Below, in pieces: positions 34,831 to 42,579 of a stretch of DNA of 64,000 nucleotides. Below the pieces are notes generated by a model. That model saw only the letters and a program-made list of their open reading frames with translations, was not told the DNA's origin and did not search any database. Numbering within the stretch: the stretch's first letter is position 1; the number at the start of each line of letters is the position of its first letter. The stretch is taken from assembly GCA_002448395.1 (NCBI GenBank), contig DJXS01000038.1:1-64000 (forward strand). Reading direction: 5' to 3'. A program made the position numbers and the translations under genes. Origin of the DNA: Lachnospiraceae bacterium UBA6998 (GTDB lineage Bacteria > Bacillota > Clostridia > Lachnospirales > Lachnospiraceae).

Positions 34831-35904
34831 CTACTCCTTTTGACCCAGTACTCTCTTCAGCGCTCTTGTCGTATACTTGCCCTTCCGGAGCCTGTCAGAG
34901 ATCTTCATGGTATTGGACCGGATCGCCTCATACTCTCCCTCTGTCATTTCAGCGATCCTTCCGGGGATCTCTTCGATGGAGTCAACAGTGATGCCGCATC
35001 CGTTCTTTGTGATATAGGGGGCCAGAGCCGCTTCGCTCCAAATGATCACCGGCATGCCTGACGCAAGATACAGGGAAGCTTTGTGAGGATCATTGATCCG
35101 CAGATACTCTCCGTATGTTCCGCTGCAGGTTTCGGTCGTCTCTCCGTCCCACACAAGTCCGAAGCTTCCCTCCATCACTTCAGGAAGTCTGTCGGGCTCA
35201 AAAGATCCTAGATATCTCACATTATCCTGCGGGTCCGCTTCATATCCGACGCCGTAGAGGTTGAAGTCGATTTCCTCAGGCAGGTGATAAGCGTATCCCG
35301 CTTTATGGGGTCTTAAGGCGCCGGCTATGACGACCGGTCCGTCTGCACTTGTCTTCGCATACCCTGCTTCAGGGATCAGGTAGTCGAAGATTCCAAGAAC
35401 TTCCATTTTCGAAGAGGGAATGCCCATTGAAGCGAGCTTCTTTTTCATATTCCTGTTATGAACAATAATCCCGTCGCAATTCTTGAGAAGCGTCTCCTCC
35501 TCCAGGCGAAGCCTTATTTTTTCCTTGCGGGATGTGGTGCCTCTTATGGCTGCTCTTAAGATCTCAAGATCGTGGATCAGAAGTATGATCCTGACGCCCC
35601 TTTTCCTCGCCTTCCTGATGGCGGATGCAAGGAGCACTGAATGATTGACTATAGGAAACTGGATCACAAGGATGTCTCCCTCGCCGGTCTCGGAAAGACA
35701 GTCGTCCCACACTTTCATGAGTCTGTAGTGATAGCCTGCTTTCTGAAGGACATTCTGACCCTCTCTGTCAGTCTGCGGCATGCAGATCTCAATTCCTTTA
35801 TAACCGTTTTTCTCAAGGATCACATCGACGTCATCTCTGGCTTTGATGCCGGCTGTGCGCTGATAACCCTCTTCATTCCATATTTCTTTAGTATAGTATT
35901 TCAT
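34831..35904 (-). CDS. Gtf3-like glycosyltransferase
   Basis: A 357-residue putative glycosyltransferase of the GT-B plan. The N-terminal half has VIQFPIVNHSVLLASAIRKA and ILLIHDLEILR; the C-terminal half has the donor-binding part (FGLVWDGETTETCSGTYGEYL, HKASLYLASGMPVIIW). It resembles Gtf3-type sugar transferases of streptococcal adhesin glycosylation and galactofuranosyltransferases; no adhesin or Sec2 gene is near. Located between licD and the hypothetical gene, so a surface-glycan role is likely. Confidence 0.85.
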   Translation of the reverse strand: MKYYTKEIWNEEGYQRTAGIKARDDVDVILEKNGYKGIEICMPQTDREGQNVLQKAGYHYRLMKVWDDCLSETGEGDILVIQFPIVNHSVLLASAIRKARKRGVRIILLIHDLEILRAAIRGTTSRKEKIRLRLEEETLLKNCDGIIVHNRNMKKKLASMGIPSSKMEVLGIFDYLIPEAGYAKTSADGPVVIAGALRPHKAGYAYHLPEEIDFNLYGVGYEADPQDNVRYLGSFEPDRLPEVMEGSFGLVWDGETTETCSGTYGEYLRINDPHKASLYLASGMPVIIWSEAALAPYITKNGCGITVDSIEEIPGRIAEMTEGEYEAIRSNTMKISDRLRKGKYTTRALKRVLGQKE

Positions 35905-35916
35905 ATGTTCTGTTCC

Positions 35917-36747
35917 TCAGTCTGCCTGTGCCCACACATCCATATCGTGTGTGACCCGTTTTTCTTCGGGCGGCAGCTGCATATAGTCCCCGTAGAGATT
36001 TCGGAGATAATAGTCCCAGCAGCCCGGAGCTGACACCGTCATGTCCTCGAACTGCATTGGTACAGATTTGAGGTAGAGTTTTCTCGGAACCCGCTCCTGA
36101 GGGCCATATCCGTTCGCAATACCGCCCATATATCCGCACTCGTCGACCTTGTAAGTGCGGCAGGTCCTGTTGATATAATCGAGGATCCGGGCATCATCAA
36201 GGGGCTTCACAAGCGCTTTGATAAAGGGCTTGAGTGCTCTTCTGAGAGCAGTCTTTCCCTCACCCGTCCTTGCCTGTTTGACTCTGAGAATCCTTCTTGC
36301 CGCAAGGGTCTTTCTAAAGATCCGCTTCACTTCCTTCTCATCGTCCGGAAGACCGTCCATGGGAAAAATATCGATCCAGAGATTCTTCTCCGTCTCATCA
36401 TGATCGTACAGCTTCCTGATGCTCGTATGAAGATCATATATTTTGGCAAAAGGATAGTTCAGGTCTCCCAGTTCACAGGCTGCAAGTTTATAATCGCCGG
36501 AGGCATTGATCTCATCTGCATGGGAAAGCAAACGGTCATAATCTTCTCTCGGCATATTAACATCAATATCATCGTCCCAGGGAATGAATCCCTTGTGACG
36601 GACAGCGCCGAGAAGGGTTCCCCCGGCAAGATAATACCGGATCCCGTACCGCTCGCAGATTTCCGTAAAGACTTTAAAGATCCGTAGTTCTCTCTGCTGA
36701 ATCTCTCCGAGGTCCAGTTTCTTCATTTCGTCAGTATTATTGCTCAT
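35917..36747 (-). CDS. LicD family phosphotransferase
   Basis: LicD-type proteins move phosphocholine or phospho-polyol groups from CDP-carriers to glycans. The 276 residues show YYLAGGTLLGAVRHKGFIPW followed by DDDIDVNMPREDYDRL, the nucleotidyltransferase metal site, and IDIFPMDGLP. The start at 36747 is preferred because the promoter TATACT leaves only a few bases before the ATG at 36771. First gene of the 31.3-36.7 kb operon, with a cytidylyltransferase encoded further down. Confidence 0.9.
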   Translation of the reverse strand: MSNNTDEMKKLDLGEIQQRELRIFKVFTEICERYGIRYYLAGGTLLGAVRHKGFIPWDDDIDVNMPREDYDRLLSHADEINASGDYKLAACELGDLNYPFAKIYDLHTSIRKLYDHDETEKNLWIDIFPMDGLPDDEKEVKRIFRKTLAARRILRVKQARTGEGKTALRRALKPFIKALVKPLDDARILDYINRTCRTYKVDECGYMGGIANGYGPQERVPRKLYLKSVPMQFEDMTVSAPGCWDYYLRNLYGDYMQLPPEEKRVTHDMDVWAQAD

Positions 36748-36785
36748 TTGTTGTATCACTCCATTAGCCATATCCTATAAAAAAG

Positions 36786-36814
36786 AGTATAATCCATATC
36801 AAAATAGATGTCCA
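36786..36814 (-). promoter_or_regulatory. licD operon promoter
   Basis: Minus-strand TGGACA (36809-36814), 17-base spacer, TATACT (36786-36791). It is back-to-back with the rpsT promoter, about 25 bases apart. Confidence 0.65.
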
Positions 36815-36840
36815 CAACCCATATTTTCCTTATTTCGTGC

Positions 36841-36869
36841 TTGACATTCATTTTTGGTTCTACTAAGAT
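36841..36869 (+). promoter_or_regulatory. rpsT promoter
   Basis: Plus-strand TTGACA (36841-36846), 17-base spacer, TAAGAT (36864-36869): the same hexamers and spacing as rRNA promoter P2, suggesting shared growth-rate control. The leader to the ATG is about 130 bases. Confidence 0.82.
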
Positions 36870-36876
36870 ATTAACG

Positions 36877-36996
36877 TATGTGCAGAAAGAGTTTTCGTGT
36901 CTTCTCTGCTGCACTCATGAGCATTATGGAGCACTGTATGCGCGGCTGCACAGCGCTCGGAACGATATGTATAACACTTACTGTACATTACATGGA
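36877..36996 (+). ncRNA. Structured rpsT leader
   Basis: An untranslated leader of about 120 bases with two candidate hairpins: GTGCAG with CTGCAC-type pairing (near 36881-36926) and GAGCACTGT with ACAGCGCTC (near 36930-36959). It is long for an S20 gene; autoregulation by S20 is possible. No match to a known class is claimed. Confidence 0.4.
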
Positions 36997-37006
36997 GGTA
37001 TGTAGA

Positions 37007-37267
37007 ATGGCAAACATCAAATCTGCCAAGAAGAGAATTCTCACAAGCGCTAAGAAGACCGCTGCAAACAAAGCTGTAAAGTCTTCCGTCAAGACTGCGA
37101 TCAAGAAAGTCAACAAGGCTGTAGAGGCCGGCGACAAGGCAGCTGCAACAGCAGCTCTCATTGCTGCAGAAGCTACCATCGACAAGGCTTGCACAAAGGG
37201 CGTTCTTCACAAGAACAACGCTTCCCGCAAGGTCTCCCGTCTTGCCAGCAGCATCAACAAGATCTGA
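37007..37267 (+). CDS. rpsT: 30S ribosomal protein S20
   Basis: A basic 86-residue S20 beginning MANIKSAKKRILTSAKK, with the Lys/Ala-rich helical middle and HKNNASRKVSRLASSI at the end. It binds 16S rRNA in the 30S body. The ATG at 37007 follows GGAGG; an open frame extends upstream but is not family-like. Monocistronic, ending in a strong terminator. Confidence 0.98.
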   Translation: MANIKSAKKRILTSAKKTAANKAVKSSVKTAIKKVNKAVEAGDKAAATAALIAAEATIDKACTKGVLHKNNASRKVSRLASSINKI

Positions 37268-37286
37268 GCAGCGGATATAAATTGTT

Positions 37287-37341
37287 AAAAAGACTTTCCG
37301 TATAGTCCACGACCCATAGGACAAGCGGAAAGTCTTTTTTT
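37287..37341 (+). terminator. rpsT terminator
   Basis: AAAAAGACTTTCCG (37287-37300) pairs with CGGAAAGTCTTTTT around a 25-base loop that has its own GTCC/GGAC pairing; a T run follows to 37341. Confidence 0.9.
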
Positions 37342-37353
37342 GCGGTATAAGTC

Positions 37354-37392
37354 AAAAAATCGCAGTTCCCCTTGATCGGAACTGCGATTTTT
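37354..37392. terminator. Terminator after the G3E GTPase pair
   Basis: AAAAAATCGCAGTTCC (37354-37369) pairs with GGAACTGCGATTTTT (37378-37392), perfect stem, 8-base loop. T runs occur on both strands, so it backs up rpsT termination and ends the GTPase operon. Confidence 0.9.
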
Positions 37393-37415
37393 ATTTTTCT
37401 GTATTTGAGCAGATA

Positions 37416-38399
37416 TCAGCCCGCGAAGTTGATCACAGGCTCATCGGGCTCCGCTGTCTTTTCAACACTTTCCGCATAGAGAACAATGCCTTTGCCCTCG
37501 TATTCGGAGAATGTCTCAAAGGAAACTCTCGCCCTGACTCTCACCCATGTTCTCTCCGGGAAGATCATATCTTTATCTGCCTTGCACGCGTAGCCAAGGA
37601 AGGACATATCATTCGCGCAGCAGGTCATGGCCATTCTTCCGGGGACAAAATATCCCTTGGGGAACTTGTCGGGGATCATCACCATGCCGGTATATTCGAT
37701 CTCCTTGCCGTCATAGCGGTCCGGATGTTCCATCGCGTCAAGGTACCAGATACCGTAATTGAGATTCTCCAGGACGATCGGTTCTTTGTGGATGTCGTAA
37801 GGGAGATCCTCTTCTGTGGTCATATCGATCTCGCCACCCGCATCCTCGAAGATCAGATCCGCCTGCTGATTGATCGCTTTGATATTTCTCTTATAGGTGA
37901 TCAGGGTCTTCTCGTCGATACCGTCGCAGCGGTTGAGCATGATCAGCTCTGAATTTCTGATCTGTTCTGCAAGCAGGGATCTCATGTTTGTAAAGTACAT
38001 TGAAAATGTGGAAGCATCGATCGAGGTGATCTGCTGTTCCAGTCTCCATGCCCTCGGAAGCCTGAACTTCCTGAAATCCCACATGCCGTTATACTCAATG
38101 AGAATTCTCTCAGGTCTGTATTTTGCCTCCAGAGCCATCATCGCAGAGGGGGTCAGATCCTCTTCATTTTCAAACACTTCAATCTCTGTGTTCGTCTGAC
38201 GGAGAAGACGTTCACTGTACTCCACTTCTCCCTCCTCGCATACGATCAGAAGCGTGGTTCCGGATGTCTGAAAGTACGGCTGAGCGATCGTATAGGAGAA
38301 GAAGGAAGTTTTCCCGCTGTCCAGAAATCCGTTGATCACATAAACCGGTTTTTGTACCATTTTTTTCTCTTTTCCTCTTCCAAATCCAAATAGCGCCAT
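37416..38399 (-). CDS. G3E-like GTPase fused to a TIGR03943/DUF1980-like domain
   Basis: A 327-residue protein. The N-terminal 220 residues are a G3E P-loop domain: VINGFLDSGKTSFFSY (residues 21-36) and ILIEYNGMWDF, with LNRCDGIDE in the NKxD position, but without the CxCC motif of zinc chaperones. Residues about 230-327 resemble the C-terminal part of YcgQ/TIGR03943 proteins (YTGMVMIPDKFPKGYFVPGR, then AMTCCANDMSF with paired Cys260-261 and Cys272, and WVRVRARVSFETF). That family is linked to metal transport in Bacillota. It follows the His-rich GTPase by 9 bases, so they are one unit. Confidence 0.85.
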   Translation of the reverse strand: MALFGFGRGKEKKMVQKPVYVINGFLDSGKTSFFSYTIAQPYFQTSGTTLLIVCEEGEVEYSERLLRQTNTEIEVFENEEDLTPSAMMALEAKYRPERILIEYNGMWDFRKFRLPRAWRLEQQITSIDASTFSMYFTNMRSLLAEQIRNSELIMLNRCDGIDEKTLITYKRNIKAINQQADLIFEDAGGEIDMTTEEDLPYDIHKEPIVLENLNYGIWYLDAMEHPDRYDGKEIEYTGMVMIPDKFPKGYFVPGRMAMTCCANDMSFLGYACKADKDMIFPERTWVRVRARVSFETFSEYEGKGIVLYAESVEKTAEPDEPVINFAG

Positions 38400-38408
38400 A
38401 ACGCACCT

Positions 38409-39581
38409 TTATTTGCGGAACAGATCCGCGAGTGCATCTTCCTTGAGACCGGAACCGATCACGCAGATCTTGCCGGTAACATCGGCGGCACCGAAACGCA
38501 CCTCTGTCTCTTCGGGAACATAATCAAAGTGGATCCAGCGTCCCTCATTATCGGGAACCATGCCCTTGGAGCGGAGAACAAATCCATAGGTCTCTGAATC
38601 ATCAAGTTTCTCAAGGATCTGTCTGATCTCCTCTTCAGAGTATCTGGCAGGTGTCTCCATTCCCCAGCTCGCGAAGATCTCGTCTGCGTCATGTCCGCCG
38701 TGATGGTGATGGTGATGATGGTGGCTGTGAGATTTGTAGATCCTGTTGCCGTTTTCATCCACTTCCACTTCCGCGTGTTCATGATCATGATCATCATCGT
38801 GATGGTGATGATGGTGGTGCTCATGTTCATCTTCGTCATCATCATCGTCGTGATGGTGGTGATGGTGATGTTCATGATCGTGCTCATCCTCGTCGTCATC
38901 GTGATGATGGTGATGATGCTCGTGCTCTTCTTCCTCTTCCTCCTGCTCGCGCATGAATTCCGCGAGGATCTCTGCCTGCAGGTCGGATCTGCCTTCGATC
39001 GTGGCAAGGATCTGTTTGCCGTCAAGTTCTGCAAGAGGAGTAGTGATGATCGTTGCCTTCGGATTGTGTTCGCGGAGGATCTCTACGCATTCAGCGATCT
39101 TCTGCTGGCTTGCCTTATCAGTTCTTGTGAGAATGATCGTGCCGGCGCACTCGATCTGGTTGATAAAGAACTCGCCGAAGTTTTTCATATAGAGTTTGCA
39201 TTTGGAGGCGTCCACAACCGCTACAGCGGTATTGAGGGCCATATCAGAGCCTTCAGATGCATCCTGTACTGCCTGCATTACGTCTGAGAGCTTTCCGACT
39301 CCGGAGGGCTCGATCAGGATCCTGTCAGGGGCATACTGATTCATTACTTCCCTGAGAGATGTTCCGAAATCACCTACCAGCGAGCAGCAGATGCAGCCGG
39401 AGTTCATCTCGCGGATCTCAATTCCCGCTTCCTTAAGAAACCCGCCGTCAATGCCGATCTCACCGAACTCGTTCTCGATCAGCACAACGCGGGTACCTGC
39501 AAGCGCGTCCTTGATCAGTTTCTTGATCAGAGTCGTCTTACCGGCTCCCAGGAAACCGGACACAATATCAATCTTCGTCAT
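38409..39581 (-). CDS. CobW/G3E GTPase with very His-rich region
   Basis: A 390-residue COG0523 GTPase. Walker A is SGFLGAGKTTLIKK (residues 8-21); switch-I region has ENEFGEIGIDGG and the metal motif NSGCICCSL (Cys63, Cys65, Cys66); LIEPSGVGKL follows. Residues about 214-298 are a run of His, Asp and Glu in three to four His clusters separated by Asp/Glu. The C-terminal CobW domain follows (EEIRQILEKLDDSETYGFVLR). Such proteins deliver zinc, cobalt or nickel; the His tract implies strong zinc or nickel storage. ATG at 39581 after AAAGGA. It lies just after rnpB. Confidence 0.93.
   Translation of the reverse strand: MTKIDIVSGFLGAGKTTLIKKLIKDALAGTRVVLIENEFGEIGIDGGFLKEAGIEIREMNSGCICCSLVGDFGTSLREVMNQYAPDRILIEPSGVGKLSDVMQAVQDASEGSDMALNTAVAVVDASKCKLYMKNFGEFFINQIECAGTIILTRTDKASQQKIAECVEILREHNPKATIITTPLAELDGKQILATIEGRSDLQAEILAEFMREQEEEEEEHEHHHHHHDDDEDEHDHEHHHHHHHDDDDDEDEHEHHHHHHHDDDHDHEHAEVEVDENGNRIYKSHSHHHHHHHHGGHDADEIFASWGMETPARYSEEEIRQILEKLDDSETYGFVLRSKGMVPDNEGRWIHFDYVPEETEVRFGAADVTGKICVIGSGLKEDALADLFRK
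38688..38942 (-). repeat. Triplet-repeat DNA coding the His/Asp tract
   Basis: Low-complexity DNA of imperfect ATGGTG/GATGAT triplets in the frame of the His/Asp/Glu tract of the CobW-like gene. Near-identical His clusters invite slippage. The opposite strand has open frames because of codon composition only. Confidence 0.85.
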
Positions 39582-39607
39582 TATATCGCTTCCTTTCTGA
39601 GTGAATG

Positions 39608-39630
39608 CAGGATCCGGCAAGCGGATCCTG
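39608..39630. repeat. Perfect hairpin between rnpB and the G3E GTPase gene
   Basis: CAGGATCCG pairs with CGGATCCTG around GCAAG. There is no T run on the minus strand and it ends 27 bases before the start codon. It may be a processing or leader element rather than a terminator. Confidence 0.55.
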
Positions 39631-39648
39631 ATCATTTATAACCATAAT

Positions 39649-40015
39649 ATATAAGCAGAGCTGTAAGCCGGGTTATGTCTTAGACGATCATCTATCTAGG
39701 ACCGCCGTCGCCGGCGGCCTCAAGCGACCCACCTGAGAGCGAGCCGGGCAAGCTCACAGCCCTCGTTTCGGTCTTGCTTCGGATGGGGTTTACATGGCTC
39801 TCCGTGTTACCACGAAGACGGTAGTCTCTTACACTGCCTTTCCACCCTTACGGGCAGCGGGCACATAGCCCGCTGCTTCGCGGTATATCTCTGTTGCACT
39901 GGCCTGGGAGTCACCTCCACCGGACGTTATCCGGCATCCTGCCCTGTGAAGCCCGGACTTTCCTCGTCTGCGCCCTTTCGGGACATGCAGCCGCGATCGC
40001 CCGCCCTGCTTATAT
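39649..40015 (-). ncRNA. rnpB: RNase P RNA (class A)
   Basis: The catalytic RNA of RNase P, which cuts tRNA leaders. The minus strand holds the universal core GAGGAAAGTCCGGGCT near the 5' end and the 3' partner with ACATAACCCGGCTTAC. A 10-bp P1 helix is formed by ATATAAGCAG (40006-40015) and CTGCTTATAT (39649-39658). Length is about 367 bases. It lies after the nucleoside kinase gene with its own promoter. Confidence 0.95.
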
Positions 40016-40023
40016 CCTTATGC

Positions 40024-40052
40024 ATTTTACTCGCGAGTCTGACAGTTGTCAA
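40024..40052 (-). promoter_or_regulatory. rnpB promoter
   Basis: Minus-strand TTGACA (40047-40052), 17-base spacer, TAAAAT (40024-40029), placing the start point within a few bases of the rnpB 5' end. It overlaps almost to the stop of the nucleoside kinase gene. Confidence 0.85.
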
Positions 40053-40053
40053 C

Positions 40054-41712
40054 TCACGCGTCAAAACATCCTCCGCCCACAAATTCCCTCAGAAGTGAGT
40101 TTGTGGGAACCGAAGCTGTATCTACGCCCACAAAATATTCGAGGAATTTGAGAAGCCTCTTCGCCTCGTAATAGGCAGGTTCGTTCTGTCTAACGTTAAA
40201 CAGAAGGGGTTCCGCAAACTGCTTGATCACAGCGAGCTCATAGATCAGCACGGAGTTGAACACCGCGTCCGCGTCATCCTGATAAGGGAAAATATTCATA
40301 TCTTCCCCGGCTCTGACCTTGGGCCACAGTTCAAAGGTATGCTGTGCCGAGTTCCCTCTGGTCCTCGCGTCTCTTACCATCCTGCGCAGCAGCCTTGCGT
40401 CCGTGGACGGGATCCTGTTATGCTCATCGATGTTAAGGCTGGTCATGCAGCTGATATAGATCTTGAAAATGCTTTCCTTGGGAAGTTCCTCGGAGGTCCT
40501 GGGATTGAGTCCGTGAATTCCTTCGATGATCAGGATATCCTCCTTTCCCAGCTGGAGAAATCTTCCTTTGTAAACTCTTTTGCCCGCCTTGAAATCAAAC
40601 TGGGGCATCTCGATTCTTTCGCCGTTAAGCAGATCGAGCATGTCATCGTTAAACAGATCAATATCGAGCGCTTCAAAGACTTCATAATTGTAATTGCCGT
40701 CTATATCGATCGGCGTCTGCTCGCGGTTGACAAAATAGTCATCCATGCTGATGATATGGGGCCTTAAGCCGAATGATCTGAGCTGGATCGCGAGTCTGTG
40801 GGAAAACGTGGTCTTGCCGGACGAACTAGGGCCCGCCACAAGCACGATCTTCGTATCCTTTTTCTGGAATATCTGCGCCGCGATCTCACCGATCCTGCGC
40901 TCCTGCAGCGCTTCCTGCACCAGGATCATGTCGCTGATGTTTCCGTCGCAGATCGCGTCGTTGAGGTCGCCGACAGTTGTGATACTGACAAGATCACCCC
41001 ATTTTGTGGACAGATAGAGCTGCTCGAACAGGCTCTCCTGATCCTCGAATTCCTCCAGTTCGAAGGGATTCTCCTGACGGGGCAGGATCAGAAGAAGTCC
41101 TCCGTTATATGCTTTTACTTTGAAAAGATTGACATATCCGGCAGAAGGAAGCATATATCCGTAGAAATAGTCATAGTATCCGTCCATACTGTACACGTTT
41201 ATCGTGGATCCCCGCCGATAATGGAAAAGTTTCTCCTTGTCGAGCATGCCCTGTCTCTTAAACAGTTCGATCGCATCGTCAATGGGATAGGTCTTCTTGA
41301 CGATCGGCATATTCCTGTCCCTGAGCCTCTTCATCTCATTTTCCACTTTCAGCGCGAAGTCATCCGTTACACGGACGCCTTCGTGTACCGAACAGTAAAA
41401 AGCATTTCCCAGGGCGAACTCTATTTTGACGCGCACAGTATTTCCCTGTTCCTTCAGCACATCCCTTACAGCTTTGACAAGCATCATCTGCGCCGTCCGC
41501 ACATAGGAATTGTGCCCCGCGTTCTCCCGGGTGGTGATCAGAGAGATCACGCCGTCCCGCTCAAGTCTCTTGTTAAGTTCCCTCATCTTGCCGTTAAAGA
41601 AGATGAGCGCAATGGAATTGTTGTACTGCTCCTGGAACTCTTTGACGATAGTCTCGAAGGTTGTTCCCTTGTCATATTGACGGATTGCTCCTTTGATCAT
41701 TACGGTCGGCAT
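40054..41712 (-). CDS. Nucleoside kinase with N-terminal TGS/ThrRS-like domain
   Basis: A 552-residue protein. Residues about 1-60 look like a TGS domain, and about 60-220 like the threonyl-tRNA-synthetase second domain. The C-terminal half is a P-loop uridine-kinase/phosphoribulokinase-type domain with LVAGPSSSGKTTFSHRLA (Walker A), ISMDDYFVNREQTP and IIEGIHGLNPRTSEELP. This fusion is common in clostridia and usually called a nucleoside kinase; the synthetase-like part is not expected to charge tRNA. ATG at 41712 follows GAGGGGG. It is last of the run from dgt before rnpB. Confidence 0.88.
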   Translation of the reverse strand: MPTVMIKGAIRQYDKGTTFETIVKEFQEQYNNSIALIFFNGKMRELNKRLERDGVISLITTRENAGHNSYVRTAQMMLVKAVRDVLKEQGNTVRVKIEFALGNAFYCSVHEGVRVTDDFALKVENEMKRLRDRNMPIVKKTYPIDDAIELFKRQGMLDKEKLFHYRRGSTINVYSMDGYYDYFYGYMLPSAGYVNLFKVKAYNGGLLLILPRQENPFELEEFEDQESLFEQLYLSTKWGDLVSITTVGDLNDAICDGNISDMILVQEALQERRIGEIAAQIFQKKDTKIVLVAGPSSSGKTTFSHRLAIQLRSFGLRPHIISMDDYFVNREQTPIDIDGNYNYEVFEALDIDLFNDDMLDLLNGERIEMPQFDFKAGKRVYKGRFLQLGKEDILIIEGIHGLNPRTSEELPKESIFKIYISCMTSLNIDEHNRIPSTDARLLRRMVRDARTRGNSAQHTFELWPKVRAGEDMNIFPYQDDADAVFNSVLIYELAVIKQFAEPLLFNVRQNEPAYYEAKRLLKFLEYFVGVDTASVPTNSLLREFVGGGCFDA

Positions 41713-41786
41713 TGAAATCCCCCTCTCTGTGATTTAAGAACACATATCGCAGTATCATAATCTTGTAAAAAGCCGTGTGCTGCCTG

Positions 41787-42569
41787 TCACGTCTCTATGA
41801 AAGGCGCGCCTGCATCGCAGGAAACGATCCTGAGTTCCGGCATTTCTCTTTCAAGGTACTCTTTCATATATGGAATAAAGATCTTCTCGATCCCGTAATG
41901 GCCGGCATCGATCACGGCAACTCCCTTTTCCACGGCGTCAATGCCGTCGTGATGGGAAATATCACCGGTTATGTAAACATCCGCTCCGGCCTTTACCGCG
42001 AGATCGATCTCACTCTTCCCCGATCCGGGAAGGATGGCGCATGTCACTAACATCTGATCCGGATCTCCGTAATACCTGACATGTCCGATATCAAATACTT
42101 CCGCGACTCTCTCGGCACATTCGGACAGTTTCACCGGTTCAAGGAGTGTCCCGATCCTGCCGATCCCTTCCACCGAGATATCGTCCTCATATGTGACCTC
42201 AAGCACTTCTCTGTCCGAGAGATGAAGCAGGTCAGCCGCTGCGTCCGCCATCCCCAGCACATCAAAATTTGTGTGCATCGAATAACAGCAGATGTCGCTG
42301 CGGATCAGGTCAAGGATCCTTTTCCCGACGTAGTCAGTGTCAGTAACATTTTTGATGCCGCCAAACAGCAGCGGATGATGGGTCAGGATCAGATCCGCGC
42401 CCTGCGCCTTTGCGGACGCGATCACTTCAGAAGTGGCATCCAGGGCAAGGGCGATGGTTCGTACTTCCTTGTCGGAATACCCCACCTGAAGCCCGACGTT
42501 ATCCCAGGACATCGCAAAACTGCGGGGACACATTTCCTCAAGCATCTGCATGATCTCTTTCAGTTTCAT
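41787..42569 (-). CDS. Nif3/YqfO-like dinuclear metal-centre protein
   Basis: A 260-residue Nif3/DUF34 protein. The family forms hexameric rings with two metals per subunit and acts perhaps as a GTP cyclohydrolase 1 type 2 or metal regulator. The sequence has SWDNVGLQVGYSDKEV, LTHHPLLFGGIKNV (metal His pair) and the C-terminal VIDAGHYGIEK. At 260 residues it lacks the central PII-like insertion found in the longest YqfO forms. It follows trmK by 10 bases. Confidence 0.93.
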   Translation of the reverse strand: MKLKEIMQMLEEMCPRSFAMSWDNVGLQVGYSDKEVRTIALALDATSEVIASAKAQGADLILTHHPLLFGGIKNVTDTDYVGKRILDLIRSDICCYSMHTNFDVLGMADAAADLLHLSDREVLEVTYEDDISVEGIGRIGTLLEPVKLSECAERVAEVFDIGHVRYYGDPDQMLVTCAILPGSGKSEIDLAVKAGADVYITGDISHHDGIDAVEKGVAVIDAGHYGIEKIFIPYMKEYLEREMPELRIVSCDAGAPFIET

Positions 42570-42579
42570 ATCCGGCTCC

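Noticed and set aside
36878-37006. A longer start for S20
   Set aside because: The extra 43 residues are Cys/Met-rich, unlike S20, and overlap the leader; the true ATG at 37007 has GGAGG.
38688-38942. A CRISPR-like or tandem repeat array
   Set aside because: Repeats are short triplets with no spacers and are in frame with a GTPase gene.
38691-39287. Plus-strand frame with Met/Val/Ile-rich repeats
   Set aside because: It is the reverse of the His/Asp triplet tract and appears hydrophobic only because of codon composition.
39608-39630. A terminator after rnpB
   Set aside because: The stem is perfect but has no T run on the minus strand and sits in the GTPase leader.
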